The notes: generated by a model not told the origin, from the letters alone. A stretch of DNA of 51,394 nucleotides from Methylobacterium bullatum (GCF_014845095.1 NZ_NKUG01000064.1:1-51394); one strand, 5' to 3'; shown: positions 36,961 to 46,369, numbered from the stretch's first letter. A program made the numbers and translations.

Positions 36961-38357
36961 GCGGCGATTCCCTTCTGCGCGGACAGGCCGGGAGCCGCCG
37001 CGATGAGCCGCGCGCTCGGCCCCTCTGGCAGGAGCGCGCCCTCGGCGTCGGTGAGGCCGATCTGTTCGAGCCACGCCTCGAATTCCGGCGCGCGTTTCAG
37101 GCCGAGCACCTCGCGCACGTAGAGCGAGTCGTGGAACGAGGTGGATTGGTAGTTCAGCATCACGTCGTCGGCGCCGGGAATGCCCATGACGAAGGTGCAG
37201 CCGGCCGCTCCCAGCAGGGTCAGCAGCGTGTCCATGTCGTTCTGGTCGGCTTCGGCATGGTTGGTGTAGCAGACGTCGCAGCCGAGCGGCAGGCCCATGA
37301 GCTTGCCGCAGAAATGGTCCTCCAGCCCGGCCCGGATGATCTCCCGCCCGTCATAGAGATATTCCGGCCCGATGAAGCCGACCACGGTGTTGACGAGGAG
37401 CGGCCGGAACGGGCGCGCGACGGCGTAGGCCCGTGCCTCAAGGGTCTGCTGGTCGATGCCGTGATGGGCATTGGCCGAGAGCGCCGAACCCTGACCGGTC
37501 TCGAAATACATGCAGTTGTCGCCCACCGTGCCGCGTTTGAGGGCGAGCGCCGCCTCGTGCGCCTCCTTCAGGACGGCCAAGGTGACGCCGAAACTGGCAT
37601 TGGCCTTCTGCGTGCCCGCGATGGACTGGAACACGAGATCCACCGGCAGGCCCCGGTTCATCGCCTCCAGGGTGGTGGTGACATGGGTGAGGATGCAGCC
37701 CTGCGTCGGGATCGCGAGACGCTGGATCAGGTCGTCGAAGAGGTGGAGGAGACCGCTCAGGGTGGAGACCGAGTCGGAGGCCGGGTTGAGGCCGATCACC
37801 GCATCGCCGCAGCCATAAGACAGCCCGTCGACGATGGCGGCGGTGATGCCGGCGGCATCGTCGGTGGGGTGGTTGGGCTGGAGGCGGACGGAGAGCCGGC
37901 CGGGCAGACCGATCGTGTTGCGGAACTTCGTCACCACCCGGCATTTGCGCGCCACCAGGATCAGGTCCTGATGGCGCATGATCTTCGAGACGGCGGCGGC
38001 GATCTCCGGCGTGATGCCGGGCGAGATCCGGGTCAGCGTCTCGGAGGACGCCTTGATCAGGAACTCGCGGAAATCGCCGACGGTGAGATGCGCGATCTCC
38101 CTGAAGGCCACCGCATCGTGCGTGTCGAGGATGAGGCGGGTGACGTCGTCCTCCTCGTAGGGAATGAGGGGTTTCGCCAGGATCTCCGACAGCGGCACCT
38201 CGGACAGGCACCAGCGCGCCGCCATCCCCTCTTCCGCCGATTCCGCCGCGATGCCGGCGAGCCGGTCGCCCGAGCGGAGCGGCGTGGCCTTGGCCATCAG
38301 CGTCGCGAGATCCGCGAAGACGTGGGTCTTGGGGCCGACGATATGGCGATAGGTCAT
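36957..38357 (-). CDS. eutB: Ethanolamine ammonia-lyase heavy chain
   Basis: Catalytic TIM-barrel subunit of ethanolamine ammonia-lyase. The 466-residue protein has LQPNHPTDDAAGITAAIVDG, GDAVIGLNPASDSV, TQGCILTHVTTTLEAM, LVFQSIAGTQKANASFG (substrate and cofactor contacts), MYFETGQGSALSANAHHG and GCDVCYTNHAEADQND. An AGGAG site lies 9 nt before the ATG at 38357. A direct repeat of 10 bp at 16-bp spacing lies at 38380-38405, just upstream, and a terminator of the previous gene sits immediately before that. The acetaldehyde formed would have to be oxidised by enzymes encoded elsewhere. Confidence 0.96.
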   Translation of the reverse strand: MTYRHIVGPKTHVFADLATLMAKATPLRSGDRLAGIAAESAEEGMAARWCLSEVPLSEILAKPLIPYEEDDVTRLILDTHDAVAFREIAHLTVGDFREFLIKASSETLTRISPGITPEIAAAVSKIMRHQDLILVARKCRVVTKFRNTIGLPGRLSVRLQPNHPTDDAAGITAAIVDGLSYGCGDAVIGLNPASDSVSTLSGLLHLFDDLIQRLAIPTQGCILTHVTTTLEAMNRGLPVDLVFQSIAGTQKANASFGVTLAVLKEAHEAALALKRGTVGDNCMYFETGQGSALSANAHHGIDQQTLEARAYAVARPFRPLLVNTVVGFIGPEYLYDGREIIRAGLEDHFCGKLMGLPLGCDVCYTNHAEADQNDMDTLLTLLGAAGCTFVMGIPGADDVMLNYQSTSFHDSLYVREVLGLKRAPEFEAWLEQIGLTDAEGALLPEGPSARLIAAAPGLSAQKGIAA

Positions 38358-38379
38358 GTCTCAATGCTCCTGCATCGCC

Positions 38380-38405
38380 GTCGCGAAAACCATGCGTCGC
38401 GAAAA
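38380..38405. promoter_or_regulatory. Direct repeat upstream of eutB
   Basis: GTCGCGAAAA at 38380-38389 and again at 38396-38405, 16 bp apart, 22-48 bp before the eutB start. Spacing of about one and a half helical turns suggests a possible operator, though it may be chance. Confidence 0.45.
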
Positions 38406-38410
38406 TCGAG

Positions 38411-38426
38411 CCACCCGGCAGGGTGG
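38411..38426 (-). terminator. Terminator of the membrane protein gene upstream of eutB
   Basis: CCACCC/GGGTGG stem of 6 bp with a 4-nt loop directly after the TAA at 38427-38429, followed on the minus strand by CTCGATTTT. It separates this gene from eutBC. Confidence 0.6.
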
Positions 38427-39182
38427 TTATCCCACCTCTCGCCTTGGGCTGAAAAGACCGAGGTCTCTAAAGATCTGCGCCTCGAGGACGGCGCGAAGGA
38501 CGAGGCCGAACAGGGAGAACGGGAGAATCAGAATTTCCGTGAGGATCGAGGGCGGCGTCCCTGCCCTACCCACTGGCTGATCGCTGGAGGCGAAGACCAG
38601 AACGCCCAGAAGGAGCGCGAGCGCCACGAGCGGGAGGGCCACGCGAAAGCCGATGTAGAAGATGGTCCAGACCTGACCGACCGTGGCCCGAAACGCGGCC
38701 TGCGGCGTGACCTCCAATCCCTCGATCGCGAGGGTGGGTCCGACGGTGAAGAGACGGCTTGTCAGCCAGATGGTGAGGACGAAAGCGGGAATCATCAGGA
38801 GACCGAGCGCAGCCATGGGAAGGATCGCCACCCGCGCCCACAGGATGCCGATGAGAAACCATCCGAGGTGATAGGCGATAAGATCCTTCCGCCGCATCGC
38901 CTCGTTCAGCAGGGTCTGGGCGCTCTCCGGCCGCAAGCCGAGGACATGACGATAGATCGCCATCGTGTAAGGGACGAGGAGGATGGTGACGGCGATCTCG
39001 ATGAGAGCGGCCGTCAGTGATCCGCTCGAGTTTTTCGAACCGCTCATACGGGCGGTGAGGAGCGACTGAACGATCATGGCGAGGGTGACGAGCCCCGTCT
39101 CGCGCCACAGGGAAGTGACCGCGCGAAACGCATCGCGGTAGGCCGCGAATGTGGATCCGCGCGTCTGAAGAGGGGCTGCCAT
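38427..39182 (-). CDS. Hypothetical multi-pass membrane protein
   Basis: A 251-residue protein that I do not recognise. A short hydrophilic N-terminus is followed by about five or six hydrophobic segments, for example LIEIAVTILLVPYTMAIYRHV, WARVAILPMAALGLLMIPAF and ALPLVALALLLGVLVFAS, and a soluble loop with LAIEGLEVTPQAAFRATVGQ. The layout is like transport- or permease-associated membrane proteins but no catalytic motif is seen. It is a single gene between the transglutaminase gene and eutB, with its own terminator. Confidence 0.78.
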   Translation of the reverse strand: MAAPLQTRGSTFAAYRDAFRAVTSLWRETGLVTLAMIVQSLLTARMSGSKNSSGSLTAALIEIAVTILLVPYTMAIYRHVLGLRPESAQTLLNEAMRRKDLIAYHLGWFLIGILWARVAILPMAALGLLMIPAFVLTIWLTSRLFTVGPTLAIEGLEVTPQAAFRATVGQVWTIFYIGFRVALPLVALALLLGVLVFASSDQPVGRAGTPPSILTEILILPFSLFGLVLRAVLEAQIFRDLGLFSPRREVG

Positions 39183-39401
39183 CGTGCCTCGTTCCCTACC
39201 GTCGTGCGCATGGGAAAAGCCGATCTATAGCCGGCCGAACCATCGTTCGACTGAAAAAAGCGAGGGTGATCCCCTTCAATCCAGTATCAGGCATGGGAGG
39301 GGGGCAAGGCTTAGCGTCCGGCGGGATGTGTCGGCTCGATGTCGACCCCACATGACATCGCAGCCGAATATCGCGCGTGCCTCCTTCCAGATGAACCGGA
39401 C

Positions 39402-39435
39402 CAGGATCACAGGATGCCGTCATCCTGTGATCCTG
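39402..39435 (-). terminator. Perfect 15-bp stem-loop after the transglutaminase gene
   Basis: Arms 39402-39416 and 39421-39435 with a 4-nt loop, starting 4 bp past the stop on the minus strand. No T-run follows, so it may be a terminator or an mRNA 3' stabiliser. Confidence 0.65.
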
Positions 39436-39439
39436 TCGT

Positions 39440-40300
39440 TCAGGCCGCGCCCGCATGCGGGGCCGGCAACTCCGTCGAGATCGCGTCCACCGTGCGCTGG
39501 GGCGGGCTGCCGAGGCCGTCGGAGCGGGCGATGCGGATCTGCTGGTTGACCGGCTGCATGTTGCCGTAGGGCGTCGAGAACGCGATCTCGGCCGCATCCC
39601 GGCCGACGCCGATGCGCACCAGCCCGTCGAGATCGGCCTGACGGGTGGCGTCGAACAGCCACCAGCGGCCGTCGAGATAGGCCTCGAACACTGCGTGGAA
39701 GTCGCTCGGCACAAGGCCGTGGGCGTAGCAGCTCACGAAGCGGGCGGGGATGCCCAGGGCCCGGCAGAAGGCCGTTCCGATGTGAGCGAAATCGCGGCAC
39801 ACGCCGGCGCGCTTGAGCAGGCTCTCGTCGGCGGTGGTCTCACCGTCGCTGGTGCCGGGCTGATAGGTCAGGTGATCGTGGATCCAATTGCAGATCGCGT
39901 TGACGCGCTGATGTCCCTTGGGGTGCGCCCCGAACTCGGCCTGCGCGAAGGGCGTCAGCCGGTCGGAGGAGACGAAGCGGCTCGGCAGCAGGAAGGGAAG
40001 GATGTCGAGGGGAAGCTGCGAGATCGGCGTCTCGTTGATCGTGGCCGGATCGGCCCGGTGGACGGTGAGTTCGACCTCGGCGTTGTATTCCAACGAGAAC
40101 TGGCCGGCGGGGACGTTCACGCCGAGATAGCGGTTCTGCAGGTCGGGCGAGATGTAGATTTCCCGCTTCAGGTCCGGCTTGAGCGTCAGCGTCTCGCTCA
40201 GAATCTCGAGGCTCTTCAAACGAGCCACTTGGATATTGAAGATGAAGGTCGTGTCCGAGAGTATGTTATAAGACAGACTGCAACCGAGCGTGTAGCGCAT
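39440..40300 (-). CDS. Transglutaminase-like cysteine protease-fold protein
   Basis: A 286-residue protein without a signal peptide. A beta-rich N-terminal domain is followed by the transglutaminase core: Cys in RAGVCRDFAHIGTAF, His in PSDFHAVFEAY and Asp in WWLFDATR, a complete Cys-His-Asp triad. Family members act as peptidases or acyl transferases; the target here is unknown. ATG 40300 fits the conserved N-terminal MRYTLGCSLSY. Single minus-strand gene ending at a strong 15-bp hairpin. Confidence 0.9.
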   Translation of the reverse strand: MRYTLGCSLSYNILSDTTFIFNIQVARLKSLEILSETLTLKPDLKREIYISPDLQNRYLGVNVPAGQFSLEYNAEVELTVHRADPATINETPISQLPLDILPFLLPSRFVSSDRLTPFAQAEFGAHPKGHQRVNAICNWIHDHLTYQPGTSDGETTADESLLKRAGVCRDFAHIGTAFCRALGIPARFVSCYAHGLVPSDFHAVFEAYLDGRWWLFDATRQADLDGLVRIGVGRDAAEIAFSTPYGNMQPVNQQIRIARSDGLGSPPQRTVDAISTELPAPHAGAA

Positions 40301-40449
40301 GGACGTTCCTTCCTCCGTTAGGGATGTCCTAGCAAGGATTACGCCCGTCGTGGCGACAAGGATCCTGCGGGAAAGGCCGAGTTCTGCCGTTTCCCGGGGG
40401 CAGTGCCAGGGGAGGCGCAGCCCACCCGTCGCCCCTTGAGGCCGACCTG

Positions 40450-41043
40450 TCAGGCGCGGGGGAGCAGGATCACCGTGAGCGAGCGCACGCCCTGCGCGCC
40501 GTGGATCAGAACGCCCTCGATATCGGCGGTGGCCGACGGACCGGTATGGAGCACGGCATAGGCGGCGCGGCCGAAATCCGGCCGGCGATAGGCCGCCTGG
40601 ATGTTGACCAGGATGTCGGCGGGATCGAGCAGCACGACGAGGTGCTGGGCGAGATAGGCCACCGCGTTCACCTTCAACTCGTCCTGTGTGAACAGCACGG
40701 ACCCTGTCTCGGCCACGCCGAACACGGCGCGGACGACGGCGACGTCGACATCGGCGAGATCAGCGGGCAACGCCACGCGGGAGAGATCGCGGTTGCCGGC
40801 GATCTCCGGCACCGCCGAGGCGATCACCGCGCTGTCGTCCAGCCGCTCGCGCACGGCGGAGAAGGGGTCCTCACCCGGAGCCGGCGCCGCGATGCGCCCG
40901 CCCATGCGCTTCAGGCGCTCGCCGAACTCCGCCACGAGATCGTCACCGACAAGCGGCTCGAAGTCCGGGATGTCCGGCAGGGGATGGTCGCCGGCGGGGC
41001 GGTTCTTACGGATGCGGGCCAGGGTGTCGTCGCGGGAGTTCAT
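40450..41043 (-). CDS. lutC: Lactate utilization protein C (LUD domain)
   Basis: The 197-residue third component of the LutABC L-lactate oxidation complex. LUD-domain features are visible: DVAVVRAVFGVAETGSVLF, VNAVAYLAQHLVVLLDPADI and HTGPSATADIEGVLIHGAQGVRSL. ATG 41043 is chosen over a start at 41058. It lies 163 bp after lutB on the same strand, a wider gap than lutA-lutB, with an inverted repeat inside (41110-41160). Confidence 0.9.
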   Translation of the reverse strand: MNSRDDTLARIRKNRPAGDHPLPDIPDFEPLVGDDLVAEFGERLKRMGGRIAAPAPGEDPFSAVRERLDDSAVIASAVPEIAGNRDLSRVALPADLADVDVAVVRAVFGVAETGSVLFTQDELKVNAVAYLAQHLVVLLDPADILVNIQAAYRRPDFGRAAYAVLHTGPSATADIEGVLIHGAQGVRSLTVILLPRA

Positions 41044-41109
41044 CGGCCGACACTCCAACGACGATCACTCGGCCATAGGGCGTCTCTCAGGACGTGGCTC
41101 CTCTGGATA

Positions 41110-41160
41110 CTCCCCCTCACCTTCGGCTGCCGCCTCGGCGCGCTCCCCGACGAGGGGGAG
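41110..41160. repeat. Inverted repeat between lutB and lutC
   Basis: Arms CTCCCCCTC (41110-41118) and GAGGGGGAG (41152-41160), with GC-rich inner pairs. The form resembles repetitive extragenic palindromes of high-GC genomes; it may also form an mRNA hairpin separating lutC translation. Confidence 0.45.
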
Positions 41161-41206
41161 GCGCGCCTCGGCCGGAGTGAGCCGTGGAGCACGACATTCG
41201 GCCCGC

Positions 41207-42796
41207 TCACGCGTCCGTCTCCGGCTTCTTGTCCATCCGGTTCTGCTTGTACCAGCTGTGGAAGCTCTGGCGCGGGCTGTCGGGCATCTCGCGTCCCTTC
41301 CCCCAGGTGTTGAGCGGGTTGTAGACCGCAAAGCGCGGCAGCGCCCTGAGGGCGGAATCAGCGGCACCGATGGCGGCGCGGTAGGTGGCGGGCCGGCTCA
41401 GCACCTGCCCCGCCGCCTTCATCATGCCCTGCTTCAGGAGCGGGATCTGATGCTCCTCCGCCAGGACCTTGCGCCAGGCGAAGATCTGCTCGTGAATGTT
41501 GATCTTCACCGGGCAGACATTGGTGCAGCTGCCGTTCATGGTCGAGGAGAACGGCAGGGTCGAGTATTTCCGCTTGTTGAAGGTCGGGTCGATGATGAGG
41601 CCGATCGGGCCGGAATAGGTCGCACCGTAGGAAAGGCCGCCGCTGCGCCGGTAGACCGGGCAGGTGTTCATGCAGGCGCCGCAGCGTATGCATTTGAGCG
41701 AGGTCCAGAATTCCTCCATGCCGAGCCGCTCGGAGCGGCCGTTATCGACCAGCACGTAGTGCATTTCGCTGCCCTCGCGGGGCGCGCGGAAATGCGAGGT
41801 GTACTGGGTGATCGGCGAGCCGAGGGCCGAGCGTGCGAGCAGGCGCAGGAACACGCCCAGATGTTCGATGCGCGGGATCAGCTTCTCGATGCCGATGGAA
41901 TGGATCTGAAGCTTCGGCACGTTGCCCGAGAGGTCGGCATTGCCCTCGTTGGTGCAGGTCACCACCGTGCCGGTCTCGGCAATGGCGAAGTTGCAGCCGG
42001 TCATGCCTGCATCCGCCTCCAGGATGAGGGGTCGCGTATGCATGCGCTGGCTCTCGGCCAGGTAATGGGCGTCGTCGTTCTCCGGGTCGGTGCCCATGGT
42101 CTTGGCGAAGACGGCGGCCACGTCGAACCGGGTCTTGTGCACCGCCGGCACCACCACGTGGCTCGGCTCCTCGTTGTCGAGCTGCTGGATGCGCTCGCCG
42201 AGATCGGTCTCGATCACCTCGATGCCCGTGCCGGCCATGTAGTGCCGGAAACCGCATTCCTCGGTGAGCATCGACTTCGACTTGATCAACGACTTGGCGC
42301 CGTGATCCTTCAGGATGCCGTGGACGATACGGTTGTGCTCGGCCCCGTCCGCCGCCCAATGGACATGGACTCCGTTGGCCTTCGCATTTGCCTCGAATTC
42401 TTCGAGATACCGATCGAGATTCGACAGGGTGTGCGCCTTGATCTGCGAGGCGAGGTCGCGCAGCTCCTCCCATTCCGGAATCCCGAACGCGGCCGTGTCG
42501 CGCTTCTTGCGAAGATCCCACAGGCGTTCGTCATGGGCCTTCTGGTGAAGTGGGGCCGCAAGGAAGCGCTCGGCGGCCTCGGCCTGATCGATCGGCCGGT
42601 TACCACGAATTTTTGCGCCGCGCGGTTGCGCTTCGCGCACCGCCTTCGCTTTGGGCTCCGCTCCGATCGGCCTCGTGGTCGCTTCGGCATGGTCGAGGCG
42701 GCGGCCATCCTGGCCGCGCTCGCTCTCGTCGCCGGCCTTGGCGACGTCCGGATGGATCATACGGTCGCGGGGACCGCTCTCCTCATGCGCGCTCAT
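41207..42796 (-). CDS. lutB: Lactate utilization iron-sulfur protein B
   Basis: The 529-residue electron-transfer component of LutABC. A LUD-type domain (AGMTGCNFAIAETGTVV) is followed by two [4Fe-4S] motifs: CIRCGACMNTCPVYRRSGG and CTNVCPVKINIHEQI. It is longer than many LutB proteins because about 60 N-terminal residues are charged and low in complexity (EESGPRD, ESERGQDGRRLDHAEATTRP). ATG 42796 overlaps the lutA TGA as ATGA, which fixes the start. Electrons would pass onward to a membrane quinone pool, as inferred for the family. Confidence 0.93.
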   Translation of the reverse strand: MSAHEESGPRDRMIHPDVAKAGDESERGQDGRRLDHAEATTRPIGAEPKAKAVREAQPRGAKIRGNRPIDQAEAAERFLAAPLHQKAHDERLWDLRKKRDTAAFGIPEWEELRDLASQIKAHTLSNLDRYLEEFEANAKANGVHVHWAADGAEHNRIVHGILKDHGAKSLIKSKSMLTEECGFRHYMAGTGIEVIETDLGERIQQLDNEEPSHVVVPAVHKTRFDVAAVFAKTMGTDPENDDAHYLAESQRMHTRPLILEADAGMTGCNFAIAETGTVVTCTNEGNADLSGNVPKLQIHSIGIEKLIPRIEHLGVFLRLLARSALGSPITQYTSHFRAPREGSEMHYVLVDNGRSERLGMEEFWTSLKCIRCGACMNTCPVYRRSGGLSYGATYSGPIGLIIDPTFNKRKYSTLPFSSTMNGSCTNVCPVKINIHEQIFAWRKVLAEEHQIPLLKQGMMKAAGQVLSRPATYRAAIGAADSALRALPRFAVYNPLNTWGKGREMPDSPRQSFHSWYKQNRMDKKPETDA

Positions 42797-43536
42797 GCCG
42801 AGACTCCGTTGAGGATGCGGGCGATATGGATGAACTTGAGCGGCACGCCGATCCGGGCGGCGCAGCCCTTCTGGTGCATCATGCAGGATGAGTCGGAAGA
42901 GACGACGTATTCGGCCCCGGCACGGCTGTGGTCGCTGACCTTGTCGTAGCCCATCTTGGCGGACACGGCCGGCTCGAACACGCTGAACGTGCCGCCGAAT
43001 CCGCAGCATTCGTCCGGCCGTGCCGGTGTGACGATCTCGATCCCCTTCACCTTGGACAGGAGATCGAGGGGCTTCGAATAGGCCGGCTTGTTGAGCTCGG
43101 AAGGCCGCGCGTGATGGATGCCGCGCAGGGCGTTGCAGTTCGAATGGTAGCCGACCTTGTGTGGGAACTCCGCCCAGGGGAAGGCATCGACCTTCAGCAC
43201 GTCGTGCAGAAACTCCACCAGTTCGAAGGTCTTGGCACGGACGTCCTTCACCTCGTCCGTCTGCGGGATCGCGGTGAGATGCTCGCGCACCTGATGCACG
43301 CAGGAGCCGGACGGGGCGACGATGTAGTCGAACGGGGCGAAGTTCCTGACGAAGAGCGCCTCCGTCGCCGCAGCCTCGGCATGGCAACCGGTATTGGTCA
43401 TCGGCTGGCCGCAGCAGGTCTGGTCGAAAGGATAGGCCACGTCGAGGCCGAAGCGTTCCAGCAATTCCAGCGTCGCGATGCCGACTTCAGGCTCGAAAGC
43501 ATCGACGTAGCACGGCACGAACAGTCCGATGCGCAT
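42793..43536 (-). CDS. lutA: Lactate utilization protein A (CCG-domain Fe-S protein)
   Basis: The 247-residue heterodisulfide-reductase-like component of LutABC. Two cysteine-rich (CCG) segments are visible: PCYVDAFEPEVG with QTCCGQPMTNTGCH, and HSNCNALRG with DECCGFGGTFSVFEP. ATG 43536 has CAGGAGAG just upstream. A 10-bp-arm hairpin sits in the leader at 43559-43591. lutA, lutB and lutC are on one strand in that order, downstream of poxB. Confidence 0.93.
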   Translation of the reverse strand: MRIGLFVPCYVDAFEPEVGIATLELLERFGLDVAYPFDQTCCGQPMTNTGCHAEAAATEALFVRNFAPFDYIVAPSGSCVHQVREHLTAIPQTDEVKDVRAKTFELVEFLHDVLKVDAFPWAEFPHKVGYHSNCNALRGIHHARPSELNKPAYSKPLDLLSKVKGIEIVTPARPDECCGFGGTFSVFEPAVSAKMGYDKVSDHSRAGAEYVVSSDSSCMMHQKGCAARIGVPLKFIHIARILNGVSA

Positions 43537-43558
43537 GGAAACCGGTCTTCTCTCCTGG

Positions 43559-43591
43559 GATGCGGCCGCCGTTCAACCCGTCGGCCGCATC
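43559..43591 (-). terminator. 10-bp stem-loop between poxB and lutA
   Basis: GATGCGGCCG (43559-43568) and CGGCCGCATC (43582-43591) with a 13-nt loop, 39 bp past the poxB stop and just before the lutA ribosome-binding site. It may end the poxB transcript or control lutA translation; no T-run is present. Confidence 0.5.
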
Positions 43592-43629
43592 ACCGTTCAG
43601 TTTGGATACGTTCAAAGATAGAGCGTGGT

Positions 43630-45390
43630 CTACCGGATGATGTTGGTCTTGGCGAGATCGAGAACCGAATCTCCGCGGCCACTCATCACCGCACGCAGCA
43701 CGTAGAGGCTGAACCCCTTCACCTGCTGTCCGTCGATCTTCGGGGGGATCGAGAGTTCCTGGCGGTTGACCACCACGTCGAGGACGGCCGGTCCGTCATG
43801 AGCGAGCACATCCCGGACCGCGCCCTCCAGTTCGGCCGGATCCTCCACCCGAACCGCGTGAAGGCCGACGGCCCGGGCCATGGCGGCGAAGTCCGGATTC
43901 TCGAGGGCGACACCGGTCTCGAGATAGCCAGCGGCCTTCATCTCCATCTCGACGAAGCCGAGGGAGCCGTTGTTGTAGATCACGACCTTCAACGGTAGCT
44001 TCTCCTGCCGCAGGGTCAGCAGATCGCCCATCAGCATGGTGAATCCGCCGTCGCCCGAGAGGGCCACGACCTGCCGGCCGGGACAGGCCGCCTGTGCGCC
44101 GATGCCCTGCGCCATGGCATTGGCCATGGAACCATGCACCCACGAACCGAGGAGACGGCGCTTGCCGTTCATCTTCAGGTAGCGAGCGGCCCAGATCGTC
44201 GGTGTGCCGACATCCGCCGTGAAGACGGCGTCGTCCGCCGCCGCCTCGCTGACGAGCTTGGTGAGGTATTGCGGATGGATCGGGGACTTGGCCGATTTCA
44301 ATCCGAACCAGCCCTTGGTCGGCGCCCCGGTGGCGAGATCGTCGAGGTCTTCGCGGGCCTTGGCGTAATGTTTCAGGCTGGCATCGAGCCAGGCCCGGTC
44401 GGACTTGACGCCGAGCTTCGGCAGGAGCGCCGCGATCGTGTCGCGCACGTCGCCGACCAGGCCGAGATCGAGCTTCGTGCGCCGGCCGAGCTGGTTCGGC
44501 CGCAGATCGATCTGCGCCACCTTGGCATGGGCCGGATAGAACTGCTTGTAGGGAAAATCGGTGCCCAGCATCAGCAGCGTGTCGCAGTCGCGCATCGCCG
44601 CGTAGCCGGACGAGAAGCCGATGAGGCCGGTCATGCCGACATCGAAGGGGTTGTCGTATTCCACATATTCCTTGCCGCCGAGGGCATGGACGATGGGGCT
44701 CTTCAGGGCCTCGGCGAGTTGCAGCAGTTCGGCATGGGCGCCGGCGCAACCCCGGCCGCAGAGCAACGTGATTTTCGACGAGCCGTCGAGCAGTTCGGCG
44801 AGCGCATCGAGCTCGGCATCGGCGGGGCGGATAACGGGTTTGGTCGGCAGCAGGCCGGCATTGGGCGCGATGGCCCGGGCCGGCGCATCCTTCAACGCCA
44901 CGTCGCCGGGGATGATCACCACGGCGACACCGCGCTCACCCACCGCGGCGCGGATGGCGTTCTCGAGGACGAACGGCAGCTGCGAGGGATCGGACACGAG
45001 TTCGCAATAATGGCTGCACTGCGCGAACAGGGCCTTCGGGTCCGTCTCCTGGAAGTAGCCGGAGCCGATCTCGGCCGAGGGGATATGCGCGGCGATGGCC
45101 AGGACCGGCGTCCGGGTCCGGTGACAATCGAACAACCCGTTGACGAGATGGACATGGCCGGGGCCGCAGGAACCGGCGCAGACCGCCAGCTCTCCCGTGA
45201 GTTGGCTTTCCGCGCCCGCCGCGAAGGCTCCGACCTCCTCGTGGCGTACATGCACCCAGTCGATGACGCCCCGCGCCCGGATCGACTCCGTGATGGCGTT
45301 GAGGCTGTCGCCGACGACACCGTAGATCCGCCGCACACCCACCTGCTGCAAGGTTTCGACGACGAGATCCGCGACGATGTCGATCTTCAT
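43630..45390 (-). CDS. poxB: Pyruvate dehydrogenase (quinone)/PoxB-type ThDP enzyme
   Basis: A 586-residue thiamine-diphosphate enzyme like pyruvate:quinone oxidoreductase, which oxidises pyruvate to acetate and CO2. Seen: [17 protein letters not shown] (the proton-relay Glu), [13 protein letters not shown], the central FAD-fold segment ([13 protein letters not shown]), and [17 protein letters not shown]...NNGSLG, the ThDP/Mg site. Acetolactate synthase-like paralogues share these motifs, but the HEE context and end (NIIR) fit PoxB better. It lies just upstream of lutABC in the same direction; lactate to pyruvate to acetate would be a natural route. Confidence 0.87.
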   Translation of the reverse strand: MKIDIVADLVVETLQQVGVRRIYGVVGDSLNAITESIRARGVIDWVHVRHEEVGAFAAGAESQLTGELAVCAGSCGPGHVHLVNGLFDCHRTRTPVLAIAAHIPSAEIGSGYFQETDPKALFAQCSHYCELVSDPSQLPFVLENAIRAAVGERGVAVVIIPGDVALKDAPARAIAPNAGLLPTKPVIRPADAELDALAELLDGSSKITLLCGRGCAGAHAELLQLAEALKSPIVHALGGKEYVEYDNPFDVGMTGLIGFSSGYAAMRDCDTLLMLGTDFPYKQFYPAHAKVAQIDLRPNQLGRRTKLDLGLVGDVRDTIAALLPKLGVKSDRAWLDASLKHYAKAREDLDDLATGAPTKGWFGLKSAKSPIHPQYLTKLVSEAAADDAVFTADVGTPTIWAARYLKMNGKRRLLGSWVHGSMANAMAQGIGAQAACPGRQVVALSGDGGFTMLMGDLLTLRQEKLPLKVVIYNNGSLGFVEMEMKAAGYLETGVALENPDFAAMARAVGLHAVRVEDPAELEGAVRDVLAHDGPAVLDVVVNRQELSIPPKIDGQQVKGFSLYVLRAVMSGRGDSVLDLAKTNIIR

Positions 45391-45471
45391 GGGTTCAACT
45401 CCTGCTTCAGAAGCCGAACGATGATGCGCCGCACACGTTCCCGTCCGGCGGATACGAGGCGCCGGGACGGG

Positions 45472-46071
45472 TCAATCCGCGATGTCGCCGACACCCGGAG
45501 CGATCACGGCAAAGAGATCGCCGAGGGTGGCGAGGCTCGCGGCCTGCAGAGCGCTCGCGCTCACCACCAAACCATCGGGGCCGGGCAAGGCACGGGTGGC
45601 CGTGGTGGACGCCACAACCGTAGGGCTGAAGCCGAGGTTGAAGGCGCCGCGCGCCGTCGAGTTGATGCACATATGCGTCATGAATCCGGCGAGCAGCACC
45701 GACTGTACGCCGGATTCCTCGAGATGGTTCTGCAGGTTCGTGCCGACGAAGGCGTTGGGGTAATTCTTGACGATGACCGTCTCGCCGGATTGCGGCGCCA
45801 CCTCGTCGCTGATCCGCCCGATGGCGGTGGAGATGTCATAGGGCGAGCCCTGCCCGGCGTCGTGCTGGATGTGGACAATGGGGATGCCGGCCTCCCTGGC
45901 ACGGTCGAGGAGTTCGCGCGCGGCGCGGATGGCGGGCTCCACCTGCTCCAGCCGCATGATTCCCTCGCGGTAGGTGTTCTGCAGGTCGATCATGATCAGG
46001 GCGGAGGCGCGCAATCGGGCCGGCGCCGGGCTCAGGCCCGAGACGTCGCGAAGGGTCTTGAGGTCTGGCAT
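45472..46071 (-). CDS. Isochorismatase-like cysteine hydrolase
   Basis: A 199-residue alpha/beta hydrolase of the isochorismatase-like family. The Asp-Lys-Cys triad is visible: ALIMIDLQNTYREG (Asp), VIVKNYPNAFVGTNL (Lys) and AGFMTHMCINSTARGA (Cys). Related proteins hydrolyse amides, isochorismate or nicotinamide; the substrate cannot be told. ATG 46071 is chosen; a second start at 46098 would add nine residues. It precedes poxB on the same strand with an 81-bp gap. Confidence 0.88.
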   Translation of the reverse strand: MPDLKTLRDVSGLSPAPARLRASALIMIDLQNTYREGIMRLEQVEPAIRAARELLDRAREAGIPIVHIQHDAGQGSPYDISTAIGRISDEVAPQSGETVIVKNYPNAFVGTNLQNHLEESGVQSVLLAGFMTHMCINSTARGAFNLGFSPTVVASTTATRALPGPDGLVVSASALQAASLATLGDLFAVIAPGVGDIAD

Positions 46072-46369
46072 GGCGAGGTTCCGATCTGTCGAAGGCATGG
46101 TGGGCGTAAGAACGCGGCGGGGGAGGAGACCCCATCCACGGTCGACGTCAATCCCATCCGTCACGGCGGGGGCGCCCGCACCCGGTCGGAGCGTAAGGCT
46201 CGCGTTCGCGCCTTTCTCAATCACGAAATCGCGCGTTCAAGCACCGGGTCGCCATCGGTTGATCCAGGCAGCGAAAATGTCAGAATTTGTTCAGCGATCG
46301 GGTGTCTTGATGCAGCACGCCCCGAGGTGAAGCTGTGGTCCCGAGGGGATGCGATCCGGAGTTGATGTC

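Noticed and set aside
43630..45390. Acetolactate synthase large subunit
   Set aside because: It shares the ThDP fold, but no ilvH/ilvN partner follows and motif context and neighbours fit pyruvate:quinone oxidoreductase better.
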